From: Acetobacteraceae bacterium
GTDB lineage: Bacteria; Pseudomonadota; Alphaproteobacteria; Acetobacterales; Acetobacteraceae
Assembly (NCBI GenBank): GCA_003164305.1
Contig: PLSZ01000271.1
Location: forward strand, 1-15,778
Reading direction: 5' to 3'
DNA length: 15,778 bases
Shown: positions 6,880 to 13,878 of the stretch, piece after piece
Layout: each line of letters starts with the position of its first letter
How positions within the stretch are numbered: the stretch's first letter is position 1
The notes under the pieces: generated by a model
Database searches by the model: none
Told to the model about the DNA's origin: nothing
The model's input: the letters and a program-made list of their open reading frames with translations, nothing else
Program-made: the position numbers and the translations under genes

Positions 6880-7972
6880 GGTCGAACCGCGCGGCTACGA
6901 GTCGAAGTTCTGGCGCTATGCCTCACCCATTCTGGCGTTGCTGCTGACGGGCGTGACGTCGGGGTTAATCTTCGCCGGTATGGGACGACCCCCTGGACTG
7001 ACGGTTTACACGTTCCTGATCGCGCCGTTGTTGCAACAGGATGGATTGCAGGCGCTGGTGGTAAAAGCGGCGCCGCTGATTATGATGGGAGTCGGCCTGT
7101 CGCTCGCCTATCGTGCGAATGTCTGGAATATCGGTACGGACGGTCAGTTCACGCTCGGAGCGATTTGCGGTGGCGGCCTGGCGTTGGCGTTTCCGGACGC
7201 GCCATCCTGGGCGATCTTTCCGGCGATGATGGTGTTTGGCACGCTCGGCGGGATGGCCAGCGGCGGCCTCGTGGCCTGGTTGCGGATCCGGTTCAATGCC
7301 AATGAGATTCTGACCAGCCTGATGCTGGCCTACATCACGCAGTATCTACTGGTGTATCTGGTGGTCGGACCCTGGCGTGACCCGCAGGGCTTCGGCTTCC
7401 CGCAGACGGCGCTGTTCTCCGACGCCGCCGCGGGACCGCGGTTGATCGAGGACACCAACGTCCACATCGGCATCGTGCTCGCACCACTGATCGCCGTCGG
7501 CATGTGGTTCATGCTGGAGAAATCGTTGCTCGGGTTTCAATTCCGGGTACTCGGCCAGGCGACGCGTGCCGCGAAGTTCGCGGGATTTAGCGAGAACCGG
7601 CTGGTCTGGGTGGCGATGCTGATCAGCGGCGGTCTGGCGGGTCTCGCGGGCTTGTTGGAGGCGACCGGCACACTGGGGCAACTGACGACGACGCTGTCGC
7701 CGGGCTACGGTTTCACCGCGATCATCGTGGCGTTTCTTGGCCGTTTAAATCCCCTGGGCTCCATTCCCGCGGGCCTGTTGCTCGCGCTGACTTATCTCGG
7801 TGGCGACGCGGCTCAGATCAATCTCGGGTTGCCGAACGCGGTCACCGGAATCTTCCAGGGCATTTTATTGTTCTATCTTCTGGGGTGCGATTTCTTGTTG
7901 CTGCATCGGTTTAAATGGGTTTCGCGGGTGCGTCCCACCACACGCCCAGTACCGGCGAGGGTCGCATCATGA
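6872..7972 (+). CDS. ABC transporter permease 1 (BPD_transp_2 family)
   Basis: Inner-membrane permease of the BMP-type importer, 366 residues. The start chosen is ATG 6872 (MLKVEPRGYESKFW), with GGGAG at about 6857-6861, overlapping the ATPase stop by 8 bases; the frame is open further upstream, but that part lies within the ATPase gene. Hydrophobic segments begin at about residues 17-37 and 62-80 and continue through the chain (roughly 8-10 in all). The segment NVWNIGTDGQFTLGA (83-97) corresponds to the conserved NIG.EGQ permease motif of the family. The gene ends in an ATGA overlap with the second permease, which fits a heterodimeric membrane channel with coupled translation. Confidence 0.92.
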   Translation: MLKVEPRGYESKFWRYASPILALLLTGVTSGLIFAGMGRPPGLTVYTFLIAPLLQQDGLQALVVKAAPLIMMGVGLSLAYRANVWNIGTDGQFTLGAICGGGLALAFPDAPSWAIFPAMMVFGTLGGMASGGLVAWLRIRFNANEILTSLMLAYITQYLLVYLVVGPWRDPQGFGFPQTALFSDAAAGPRLIEDTNVHIGIVLAPLIAVGMWFMLEKSLLGFQFRVLGQATRAAKFAGFSENRLVWVAMLISGGLAGLAGLLEATGTLGQLTTTLSPGYGFTAIIVAFLGRLNPLGSIPAGLLLALTYLGGDAAQINLGLPNAVTGIFQGILLFYLLGCDFLLLHRFKWVSRVRPTTRPVPARVAS

Positions 7973-8892
7973 CAGCGTTGTTGGTTGCTTTCCTCGTCAG
8001 CATGATCGCCGCCGCCACGCCGTTGTTGCTGGCCGCGACCGGCGAACTGATCGTGGAAAAGGTTGGCGTGCTGAACCTCGGCGTCGAGGGGATGATGCTG
8101 GCGGGCGCCATCGCCGCGTTCGCCACCGCGAATGAAACCGGGGTCACGTCTCTGGGGGTGCTCGCGGCGCTTGTGGCCGGCATCGCGCTGGCGTTGTTGT
8201 TCGCCGTCATTTCACTCACGTTACAGGCGAATCAGACCGCGACCGGCCTGGCGCTGACGATTTTTGGTCGCGGCTTCAGCGCGTTGGTCGGCGCGGGTTT
8301 TGTCGGAATTCCCGCGCCCACACTGCCGAAGCTGCATATTCCGCTGCTGTCGGACATTCCGGTGCTGGGTCCCGTCGTCTTTTCGCACGACATCCTGGTC
8401 TACGCGTCTCTCGCAATTCTGGCTGTCGTTGCCTGGGCGATCCGTTCCACGCATCTCGGCCTGATCATCAGGGCGGTCGGTGACTCGCACGATGCGGCGC
8501 ACGCTCTTGGTTACGCGGTCGTGCCGATCCGTTACGCGGCGGTGGCGTTTGGCGGGGCGCTGGCTGGGTTGGCGGGCGCTTATATGTCGCTCGCGTATAC
8601 GCCGTTGTGGGCGCAGGACATGACTGCCGGACGCGGTTGGGTCGCGGTGGCGTTGGTCACGTTCTCTGCCTGGCGGCCATTTTGGTTGCTGATTGGCGCG
8701 TGGTTTTTTGGCGCGCTCATGTATATGTCGCTTTACGTGCAGGCACTCGGCGTGCCGATCCCTTCGGCGTTGCTGTCGGCGTTGCCGTATATCGGTACGG
8801 TGGTCGTGCTGGTGCTGATCTCCCGCGACGCGCGGCGCATCCGATTGCATCGTCCGGCGATGTTGGGGCGCCCGTTCCAGGCGCGCGCGTAG
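7969..8892 (+). CDS. ABC transporter permease 2 (BPD_transp_2 family)
   Basis: Second inner-membrane permease of the importer, 307 residues, shorter than the first, as is typical of these pairs. ATG 7969 overlaps the previous stop (ATGA), with a purine-rich GCGAGGG just upstream; the frame extension to 7915 lies inside permease 1. Membrane segments occur from the N-terminus (about residues 4-24). The paired motif VGVLNLGVEGMMLAGA (32-47) is the counterpart of NIGTDGQ in permease 1. Further hydrophobic segments run to about residue 285, followed by a basic tail (RDARRIRLHR) expected on the cytoplasmic side. The next gene starts only 8 bases after the stop. Confidence 0.92.
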   Translation: MTALLVAFLVSMIAAATPLLLAATGELIVEKVGVLNLGVEGMMLAGAIAAFATANETGVTSLGVLAALVAGIALALLFAVISLTLQANQTATGLALTIFGRGFSALVGAGFVGIPAPTLPKLHIPLLSDIPVLGPVVFSHDILVYASLAILAVVAWAIRSTHLGLIIRAVGDSHDAAHALGYAVVPIRYAAVAFGGALAGLAGAYMSLAYTPLWAQDMTAGRGWVAVALVTFSAWRPFWLLIGAWFFGALMYMSLYVQALGVPIPSALLSALPYIGTVVVLVLISRDARRIRLHRPAMLGRPFQARA

Positions 8893-8900
8893 CCCCGCCG

Positions 8901-10244
8901 ATGAGCCACAGGCTGCTTTGGATCCGCGATCCTCTGGGCATTCTCGCGGACGACGCCGGCGGCGGGATCGTGGTGCGCGGCGGACGGATCGAGGAACTGA
9001 TCCCAGCCGGCGGCAAGCCATCCGCGCCTGACGCAGTGGCGTTCGATGCCGGTGAACATGTCGTGCTGCCGGGCCTGATCAACACGCATCATCATTTCTA
9101 TCAGACATTGACCCGTGCCACGGAAGCCGCGCTCGACCGGCCGCTGTTTGGCTGGCTGACAGCGCTGTACCCGGTGTGGGCTCGGTTGACGCCGGAAGCG
9201 CTCGACGTCGCGGCGACGGTCGCGCTTGCGGAACTGATGCTTTCCGGTTGCACGACGACGACCGATCATCATTACGTGTTTCCCCCCGGCCTTGACGATG
9301 CCATCGACATCGAAATCGCCGCCGCTCAGCGTCTGGGCATGCGTGTCACGGTAACCCGCGGTTCGATGAACCGATCGCAGCGCGATGGCGGGTTGCCGCC
9401 TGACTCAGTTGTCCAGGATGAGGACACGATCCTCGCCGACAGCGAGCGATTGATCGCGCGATATCATCAGACTGGCCCTGACGCTTTGGTTCAGGTCGCG
9501 TTGGCGCCGTGCTCGCCATTTAGCGTTACGACGTCGCTGATGCGGGCCAGCGCGGAACTCGCGGCACGGCATGGCGTTCGGCTGCACACGCATTTGGCCG
9601 AAACCGCCGATGAAGACCGGTTCTGCCAGGAGATGCATGGCTGCCGGCCGTTGGATTACCTGGAGCAATGCGGCTGGCTGCACGACAAAGTCTGGCTCGC
9701 GCATGGCGTTCATTTCGATTCCGGCGAGATGGCGCGTTTGGCGAACGCCGGTGTCTCGGTCACGCATTGCCCATGCAGCAATCAGATCCTCGCCTCTGGC
9801 CACTGCCCGGTTTGCGATCTTGAACAAGCCGGGGTGCGCGTGGGCCTGGGCGTCGATGGCTCGGCCTCCAACAACGCATCCAATCTGATGCAGGAAGTGC
9901 GCGCGGCGTTCCTGTTGCAACGAGGCCGTTACGGTGTCGAACGGGTCAGCCATCGCGACGCGCTGCGCTGGGCGACCACTGGTTCCGCGGCCTGTATCGG
10001 CCGTCCGGAGCTCGGCGTCATCGCACCCGGCGCGCAAGCCGATCTGGCGCTGTTCCGGCTGGATGAATTGCGATTTTCCGGCGCTCTCGATCCGCTGGCC
10101 GCGCTGGTCCTATGCGGCGCGCATCGCGCCGACCGCGTCATGGTCGGTGGGAGATGGGTCGTTGAAGACGCAACGATCCCAAACCTCGATCTATCCGCGT
10201 TAATGCGCAGGCACCGCGTTGCCGCGCGGTCGCTGACGGCATAG
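8901..10244 (+). CDS. 8-oxoguanine deaminase / amidohydrolase-superfamily purine deaminase
   Basis: A 447-residue metal-dependent amidohydrolase closest in style to the proteobacterial 8-oxoguanine deaminases (which make urate and ammonia); these are relatives of the triazine hydrolases AtzA/TrzN. Metal and catalytic residues visible: His63 and His65 in NTHHHF, His231 and Glu234 in HTHLAET, His268 in AHGVHF, Asp319 in GVDGSASN. The spacings 231-268-319 equal those of the AtzA site (as recalled). The short N-terminal beta part (LLWIRDPLG, then IVVRGGRIEEL) and the C-terminal GVIAPGAQADLALF are also usual. It starts 8 bases after permease 2 with no clear Shine-Dalgarno sequence, so it is probably coupled and co-transcribed with the importer. 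Its location with xdh and guaD supports a purine substrate; guanine, isoguanine or a triazine cannot be ruled out by sequence alone. Its stop lies 4 bases from the stop of the convergent hydantoinase gene. Confidence 0.87.
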   Translation: MSHRLLWIRDPLGILADDAGGGIVVRGGRIEELIPAGGKPSAPDAVAFDAGEHVVLPGLINTHHHFYQTLTRATEAALDRPLFGWLTALYPVWARLTPEALDVAATVALAELMLSGCTTTTDHHYVFPPGLDDAIDIEIAAAQRLGMRVTVTRGSMNRSQRDGGLPPDSVVQDEDTILADSERLIARYHQTGPDALVQVALAPCSPFSVTTSLMRASAELAARHGVRLHTHLAETADEDRFCQEMHGCRPLDYLEQCGWLHDKVWLAHGVHFDSGEMARLANAGVSVTHCPCSNQILASGHCPVCDLEQAGVRVGLGVDGSASNNASNLMQEVRAAFLLQRGRYGVERVSHRDALRWATTGSAACIGRPELGVIAPGAQADLALFRLDELRFSGALDPLAALVLCGAHRADRVMVGGRWVVEDATIPNLDLSALMRRHRVAARSLTA

Positions 10245-10248
10245 CGCG

Positions 10249-11661
10249 TCACGGATCAGGAACGAACGCGGACTTCCCGCGCTTCAGGAACGATCCAGTC
10301 CCTTTCTCGGCTTTCAGAACGCCGTCTTGCACGACCACCCGCCCGCGGACAATCGTTGTGACCGGCCAACCGGTGACCTCGAGACCTTCATAGGGCGTGT
10401 AATCGGTACCGTCGTGCAAATCGGCGTGGTGGATGGTGCGCGTGATCGTCGGATCCCAAATGGCGATGTCCGCGTCGGCGCCGATCGCGATGCTGCCCTT
10501 GCGCGGATACAGCCCATACGCCTTCGCGTGATTGGTCGCGGTGATGCGCACGAAATGCGACAGATCGATCCGCTTCTTCATCACGCCTTCGGAAAACAGG
10601 ATCGGCAACCGGGTCTCCACGCCCGGAATCCCATTTGGGACCCAGCGGAAACTGGTGCGGCCTTTCGGCACCAATTTGCCCTTTTCACCATTGTAGCGAA
10701 ACGGGCAGTGATCCGACGAATAAAAGTCAAACACCCCCTGCTCGATCCCAGCCCAGCATGCGTCCTGACTGGGTTTGTCGCGGGGTGGTGGGGAACAGAC
10801 GTATTTGGCTCCCTCCATGTTCAACCCATCCAGATCCTTTGCTGTCAGCATCAGGTATTGCGGGCAGGTCTCCGACAGAACTTTAACGCCACGCGCGCGG
10901 GCACGCTGGATTTCCTCAATCGCCTCCCCGTTGGAAACATGCACGATCACGACCGGCACGTCGGCGACTTCCGCCAGGGTGCAGGCACGATGCGTGGCCT
11001 CGCGCTCAGCGGGAATCGGCCGGGAGGTGGCGTGGAAGCGCGGCGCGATGTGGCCCTCGGATTCCAGCTTCGCGGTTAAATGGCGGATGATGTCGTAGTT
11101 CTCCGCGTGCACCATGACCAGCGCGCCGGTGCCGCGTGCGACAGTCATGACTTTCAGGATTTCCTCGTCGGTCAGCGCGAGGCCCTCGTACGTCATGAAC
11201 ACTTTGAAAGATGAATAGCCGTCGCCGATCGCCGCCGGCAGTTCCTGACCCAACACGTTGGGTGTGGGATCGGAAATGATCAGATGAAATCCATAATCCG
11301 TGTAGCACTGGCCCTCGGCTTTGGCGTGGTAGTCCTTGATCGCCTGACGCAACCCCTGGCCGCGTTCCTGCAAACAAAACGGAATGACGGTGGTGTTGCC
11401 GCCGAACACCGCTGAACGTGTGCCGCTCTCGAAATCGTCCGCCTGGACGATGTCAGGCCCGCTGGGTTGGGCGATATGGACGTGGCTGTCGATGCCTCCG
11501 GGCAGCACCAGTTTGCCTCCGGCGTCGATCACCGTTTCGGCCGATCCCAGATCGAGCCCAAGCGCGGCGATGCGGCCGGCGATGACGCCCACGTCGCTGG
11601 TCATGACGTCGGAGCCGGTGGCGACGGTGCCCCCTTTAATGATCAGATCGAAGGCAGCCAT
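10249..11661 (-). CDS. hydA: dihydropyrimidinase / D-hydantoinase family cyclic amidase
   Basis: Cytoplasmic metal-dependent ring-opening hydrolase of 470 residues; family members hydrolyse dihydrouracil, dihydrothymine, hydantoins or related cyclic amides. Counting from the chosen start, the binuclear site is complete: His60 and His62 (DSHVHI), carboxylated Lys153 (SFKVFMTY), His185 (MVHAEN), His241 (VHVSN) and Asp317 (SSDHCPF); Tyr158, which binds substrate in the family, is also present. The C-terminal GIPGVETRLPIL segment differs from the NGIEDRM type of classic dihydropyrimidinases, so the substrate may differ. Two ATGs lie 6 bases apart: 11667 is only 2 bases from AGGGAG, while 11661 has a normal 8-base spacer, so 11661 is preferred. 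It is last of three - strand genes, 109 bases after the cupin. No beta-ureidopropionase, carbamoylase or dihydropyrimidine dehydrogenase is in the window. Confidence 0.87.
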   Translation of the reverse strand: MAAFDLIIKGGTVATGSDVMTSDVGVIAGRIAALGLDLGSAETVIDAGGKLVLPGGIDSHVHIAQPSGPDIVQADDFESGTRSAVFGGNTTVIPFCLQERGQGLRQAIKDYHAKAEGQCYTDYGFHLIISDPTPNVLGQELPAAIGDGYSSFKVFMTYEGLALTDEEILKVMTVARGTGALVMVHAENYDIIRHLTAKLESEGHIAPRFHATSRPIPAEREATHRACTLAEVADVPVVIVHVSNGEAIEEIQRARARGVKVLSETCPQYLMLTAKDLDGLNMEGAKYVCSPPPRDKPSQDACWAGIEQGVFDFYSSDHCPFRYNGEKGKLVPKGRTSFRWVPNGIPGVETRLPILFSEGVMKKRIDLSHFVRITATNHAKAYGLYPRKGSIAIGADADIAIWDPTITRTIHHADLHDGTDYTPYEGLEVTGWPVTTIVRGRVVVQDGVLKAEKGTGSFLKRGKSAFVPDP

Positions 11662-11669
11662 TGTCATTG

Positions 11670-11675
11670 CTCCCT
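11670..11675 (-). promoter_or_regulatory. ribosome binding site deciding the hydantoinase start
   Basis: AGGGAG on the - strand lies 8 bases before the ATG at 11661 but only 2 bases before the alternative ATG at 11667. The usual 5-9 base spacing favours the inner ATG, making the protein 470 rather than 472 residues. Confidence 0.6.
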
Positions 11676-11770
11676 TTGTCCCGCCGCGGACGGTACGAGC
11701 GGCAGGCGCTGAATGTCCTCGGGCGGACTATAGCGCAACGGATGGCTGTGGCACGCGCCTTGTACGGCGC

Positions 11771-12166
11771 TCAGGCCGATGGCGCGGAGTGGATGACCTT
11801 CGCGGGATCCTCGCCGTATGGCGGCGAGTAAATCACCAATAGTTTGATGCGTTCGGTCAGCACCTTGATCGAGTGAAACACCTTGGCCGGAAAGAACATC
11901 ATGTCGCCGGCCTTAACGTGATGATCGACACCGTCGATGCCCGCGATCGCCTCACCTTCCAGAATGTAAACCGCCTGTTCAAGGTCCGGATGCGCGTGCG
12001 CGGGAGAGCCTTCGTTGCGCTCGATATCGCCAAGCGCGATCTCCATGTATTTCGCGCTATTCACCTTCGGGCCGATCAGACGGTAGTTCTTTGTGCCGGT
12101 GTGGTTCGCCGGACTATACGCCTCTTGTTCTGAGGCGCGAATGATATAGGGAGATTTCTCGGTCAT
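11771..12166 (-). CDS. small single-domain cupin protein
   Basis: A 131-residue single-domain cupin (cupin_2 type). The beta-barrel metal site is intact: His57 and His59 in PAHAHPD, Glu63, and His98 in PAKVFHSI, with the Gly-rich ILEGEA and AGDMMFFPA turns of cupin motifs 1 and 2. Such proteins may be dioxygenases, isomerases, sugar- or ureide-processing enzymes, or small-molecule sensors; nothing here identifies the reaction. ATG 12166 has AAGGAG on the - strand with a 7-base spacer. It lies 39 bases after the MFS gene and 109 bases before the hydantoinase gene, probably in one transcript, which suggests a step or sensor for the compound imported by that transporter. The GCGCC/GGCGC stem (11755-11770) just after its stop is short and lacks a T run. 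Confidence 0.8.
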   Translation of the reverse strand: MTEKSPYIIRASEQEAYSPANHTGTKNYRLIGPKVNSAKYMEIALGDIERNEGSPAHAHPDLEQAVYILEGEAIAGIDGVDHHVKAGDMMFFPAKVFHSIKVLTERIKLLVIYSPPYGEDPAKVIHSAPSA

Positions 12167-12205
12167 TGGGCCGCTCCTTAACCGATTGCAAAACAGAAAC
12201 AGGTA

Positions 12206-13576
12206 TCAGCGTTTTGACCGGATCTGTTCGAATTCTGGGATATTCGCATGGCTCTCGCCGGCGAGGCGACGGCCGGCGACATAGAAGACCGCCGACATCA
12301 CCATCGCCAGGATCGCGATACCACCCAGACCGCCGCGGAAATCGCCGGTCACGCCGGACAGGTAGCCGATGATCGTTGGCGCGACGAAACCACCGATCAC
12401 GCCGAGGGAGGAGATCGCGCCATAGCCGCCGGCGGACGCGACGCCGGACAGGAAGGTAGGCGGAATAGTCCAGAATGGCGCCGTGAACGACAAAGTCGCC
12501 GCCATGGCGATGGTGATCGCCGCGATGCGGGACGTTGGATCGGTCAACAGGACGGACGCGAGCAGCGCCGCCCCGGCCAGGAAATTCGCGAACGCGGTGT
12601 GTCCGTAACGTTCCTTTCTGGCATCGGAATGGCGGCCCCACCAGACCACCGCCACCAGGGCCGCGGCGCTGGGGATCGCCGCGACAAAGCCGGTCTGCGT
12701 GTTGCTCAGGCCGAAGCCTTTCAGGATCATCGGCAGGAAGAACAGAATGCCGTTGACCATGGCGACGTTGGTGAAATATGTCGCCGCCAGCAGCAAGACC
12801 CGCGGATTGAGCAGCGCCGCCACGCTGGAGCCTTTCGCCGCTCCGTTCTCCGCGCGATGCTCGGCGTCCAGCGTTTCCGCGAGCCACGCTTTTTCTATCG
12901 GTGGCAGCCAGGCGGCGTGAAGCGGTCCGTCTCGCAGGTAAACCAGACAGAACGGCGCGAGGATCATCGCCGGAGCGCCTTCCAGAATGAACAGCCACTG
13001 CCATCCGCGCAGCCCGAGCATGCCATCGAGCGACAGAAGCCAGCCGGACAGCGGTGATCCGATCAGGCCACTGAACGCGACGCCGGTCATGAACAGTCCG
13101 ATGACGCGGCCTCGCCACGCGGCGGGGAACCACAAGGTCAGAAAGAACAGCACGCCCGGAAAGAACCCGGCCTCCGCGGCGCCCAGAAGCAGGCGCATCG
13201 CATAGAAGCTGTTGGGACCGGCGACGAACGCCATGCAGGCGGCGCACAGGCCCCAGGTGAACATGATGCGCGCGATCCAGCGTCTCGCTCCGGCGCGGTA
13301 CAACATCAGGTTCGACGGAAGTTCGAATGCGCAATACGTCAGGAAGAACAGGCCGGCACCGAAGCCGTAGACCGCGGGGGTCAGGCCCAGATCGCGGTTC
13401 ATCTGCAAGGCGGCGAAGCTGACGTTGACGCGGTCGAGGAACGCGACGAAGTAGCACAATAACAGGAACGGAATGATCCGGCGGCTGACCCGGCGCATGG
13501 TGGATTGAGCGAGCGGCGCGCTGTGATCCGGTCCCGTTGCGTCGAATGGGTGCGTTGCCTGAGTTGGATTCGCCAC
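12206..13576 (-). CDS. MFS transporter, anion:cation symporter (ACS) type
   Basis: Inner-membrane major facilitator importer, 456 residues, with about 12 membrane segments. The first transmembrane block and the following loop (FLDRVNVSFAALQM, then GFGAGLFFLTYCAFELPSN) are typical of the ACS family, which takes up organic anions such as phthalate, tartrate, glucarate or hydantoin-like and aromatic acids. A hydrophilic middle loop (about residues 210-250) separates the two six-helix halves. The start chosen is GTG 13576, because AGGAGG lies 5 bases upstream; the frame is open to an ATG at 13711, but that 45-residue extension is hydrophilic, lacks a ribosome site and is not family-like. First of three - strand genes with cupin and hydantoinase; divergent from the CoA-transferase. 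The substrate is probably a carboxylated or cyclic amide compound (inference). Confidence 0.88.
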   Translation of the reverse strand: MANPTQATHPFDATGPDHSAPLAQSTMRRVSRRIIPFLLLCYFVAFLDRVNVSFAALQMNRDLGLTPAVYGFGAGLFFLTYCAFELPSNLMLYRAGARRWIARIMFTWGLCAACMAFVAGPNSFYAMRLLLGAAEAGFFPGVLFFLTLWFPAAWRGRVIGLFMTGVAFSGLIGSPLSGWLLSLDGMLGLRGWQWLFILEGAPAMILAPFCLVYLRDGPLHAAWLPPIEKAWLAETLDAEHRAENGAAKGSSVAALLNPRVLLLAATYFTNVAMVNGILFFLPMILKGFGLSNTQTGFVAAIPSAAALVAVVWWGRHSDARKERYGHTAFANFLAGAALLASVLLTDPTSRIAAITIAMAATLSFTAPFWTIPPTFLSGVASAGGYGAISSLGVIGGFVAPTIIGYLSGVTGDFRGGLGGIAILAMVMSAVFYVAGRRLAGESHANIPEFEQIRSKR

Positions 13577-13581
13577 CGTAT

Positions 13582-13587
13582 CCTCCT
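13582..13587 (-). promoter_or_regulatory. ribosome binding site deciding the MFS transporter start
   Basis: A perfect AGGAGG on the - strand lies 5 bases before GTG 13576. It outweighs the farther ATG at 13711, which has no such site, and sets the MFS N-terminus to (M)ANPTQATHP. Confidence 0.75.
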
Positions 13588-13771
13588 GTCTGTAACCGGT
13601 GGGTTGACCCGCCGCTGGTGTTTCGACGCTGCGTTCGCCGCACGCCAAATCTGCTGTAGCGAAATGATATGCGACCACCCGGATGGCACTATGGATCAGA
13701 GATTTCGTCAAGAGGCAGTCGCCGACGTGTCACCCAAGGCCGTTCCGCGTTGGCACGTCCGGGCAGTGCGG

Positions 13772-13800
13772 TTGACAAACGGGCTCACCAGGATTTTTAT
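13772..13800 (+). promoter_or_regulatory. sigma-70-type promoter of the CoA-transferase gene
   Basis: A perfect -35 box TTGACA (13772-13777), a 17-base spacer, then TTTTAT (13795-13800) as a 4/6 -10 box. The predicted transcript start is near 13806-13808, giving a leader of about 70 bases before ATG 13879. A perfect TATAAT also occurs at 13815-13820 but has no good -35 box at 16-18 bases. Confidence 0.6.
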
Positions 13801-13824
13801 ACGAATTGGCGTATTATAATTCGT
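13801..13824. promoter_or_regulatory. inverted repeat, probable operator over the CoA-transferase start site
   Basis: ACGAATT (13801-13807) and AATTCGT (13818-13824) form a perfect 7-bp inverted repeat with a 10-base AT-rich spacer. A second, nested pair, ATACG (13799-13803) and CGTAT (13810-13814), overlaps it. The repeat follows directly on the -10 box and covers the expected start of transcription, the usual place for a repressor. The IclR-family gene at 15072-15778 is the likely, unproven, ligand. Confidence 0.5.
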
Positions 13825-13878
13825 GGTACCGTAGCAATGTCCGCGCGGGCGCCATGCGGGCCAGTCTGGGGAGCGCCT

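Larger units (their letters stand above)
13577..13878. other. divergent intergenic control region (302 bases)
   Basis: Region between the divergent MFS transporter and CoA-transferase genes. It holds the MFS ribosome site (13582-13587), a strong + strand promoter (13772-13800) and an inverted repeat (13801-13824). The stretch 13780-13825 is clearly more AT-rich than its surroundings. No convincing gene is present. For the - strand operon only weak hexamers are visible, for example TATAAT reading leftwards at 13818-13813, which lies inside the inverted repeat and has only a poor -35 partner. Confidence 0.6.

Noticed and set aside
11755..11770. Hairpin GCGCC/GGCGC after the cupin gene as a terminator
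   Set aside because: Only a 5-bp stem with no T run; too weak to call.
12248..13057. 269-residue + strand open frame opposite the MFS gene
   Set aside because: Arg/Gln-rich antisense shadow with no ribosome site or domain.
12114..13643. 509-residue alternative frame on the - strand over the MFS gene
   Set aside because: Arg/Ser-rich, without membrane segments; the overlapping frame encodes a clear MFS transporter with a perfect ribosome site.
13749..13767. Second sigma-54 candidate, TTGGCACG at 13750-13757
   Set aside because: The -24 box is perfect but the GC lies 9 rather than 10 bases after GG and the -12 box reads GGGCA; the nearby TTGACA promoter is a better explanation.
13815..13820. 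Perfect TATAAT as the main -10 box of the CoA-transferase gene
   Set aside because: No acceptable -35 box lies 16-18 bases upstream (it would read about GATTTT), whereas TTGACA pairs at 17 bases with TTTTAT.
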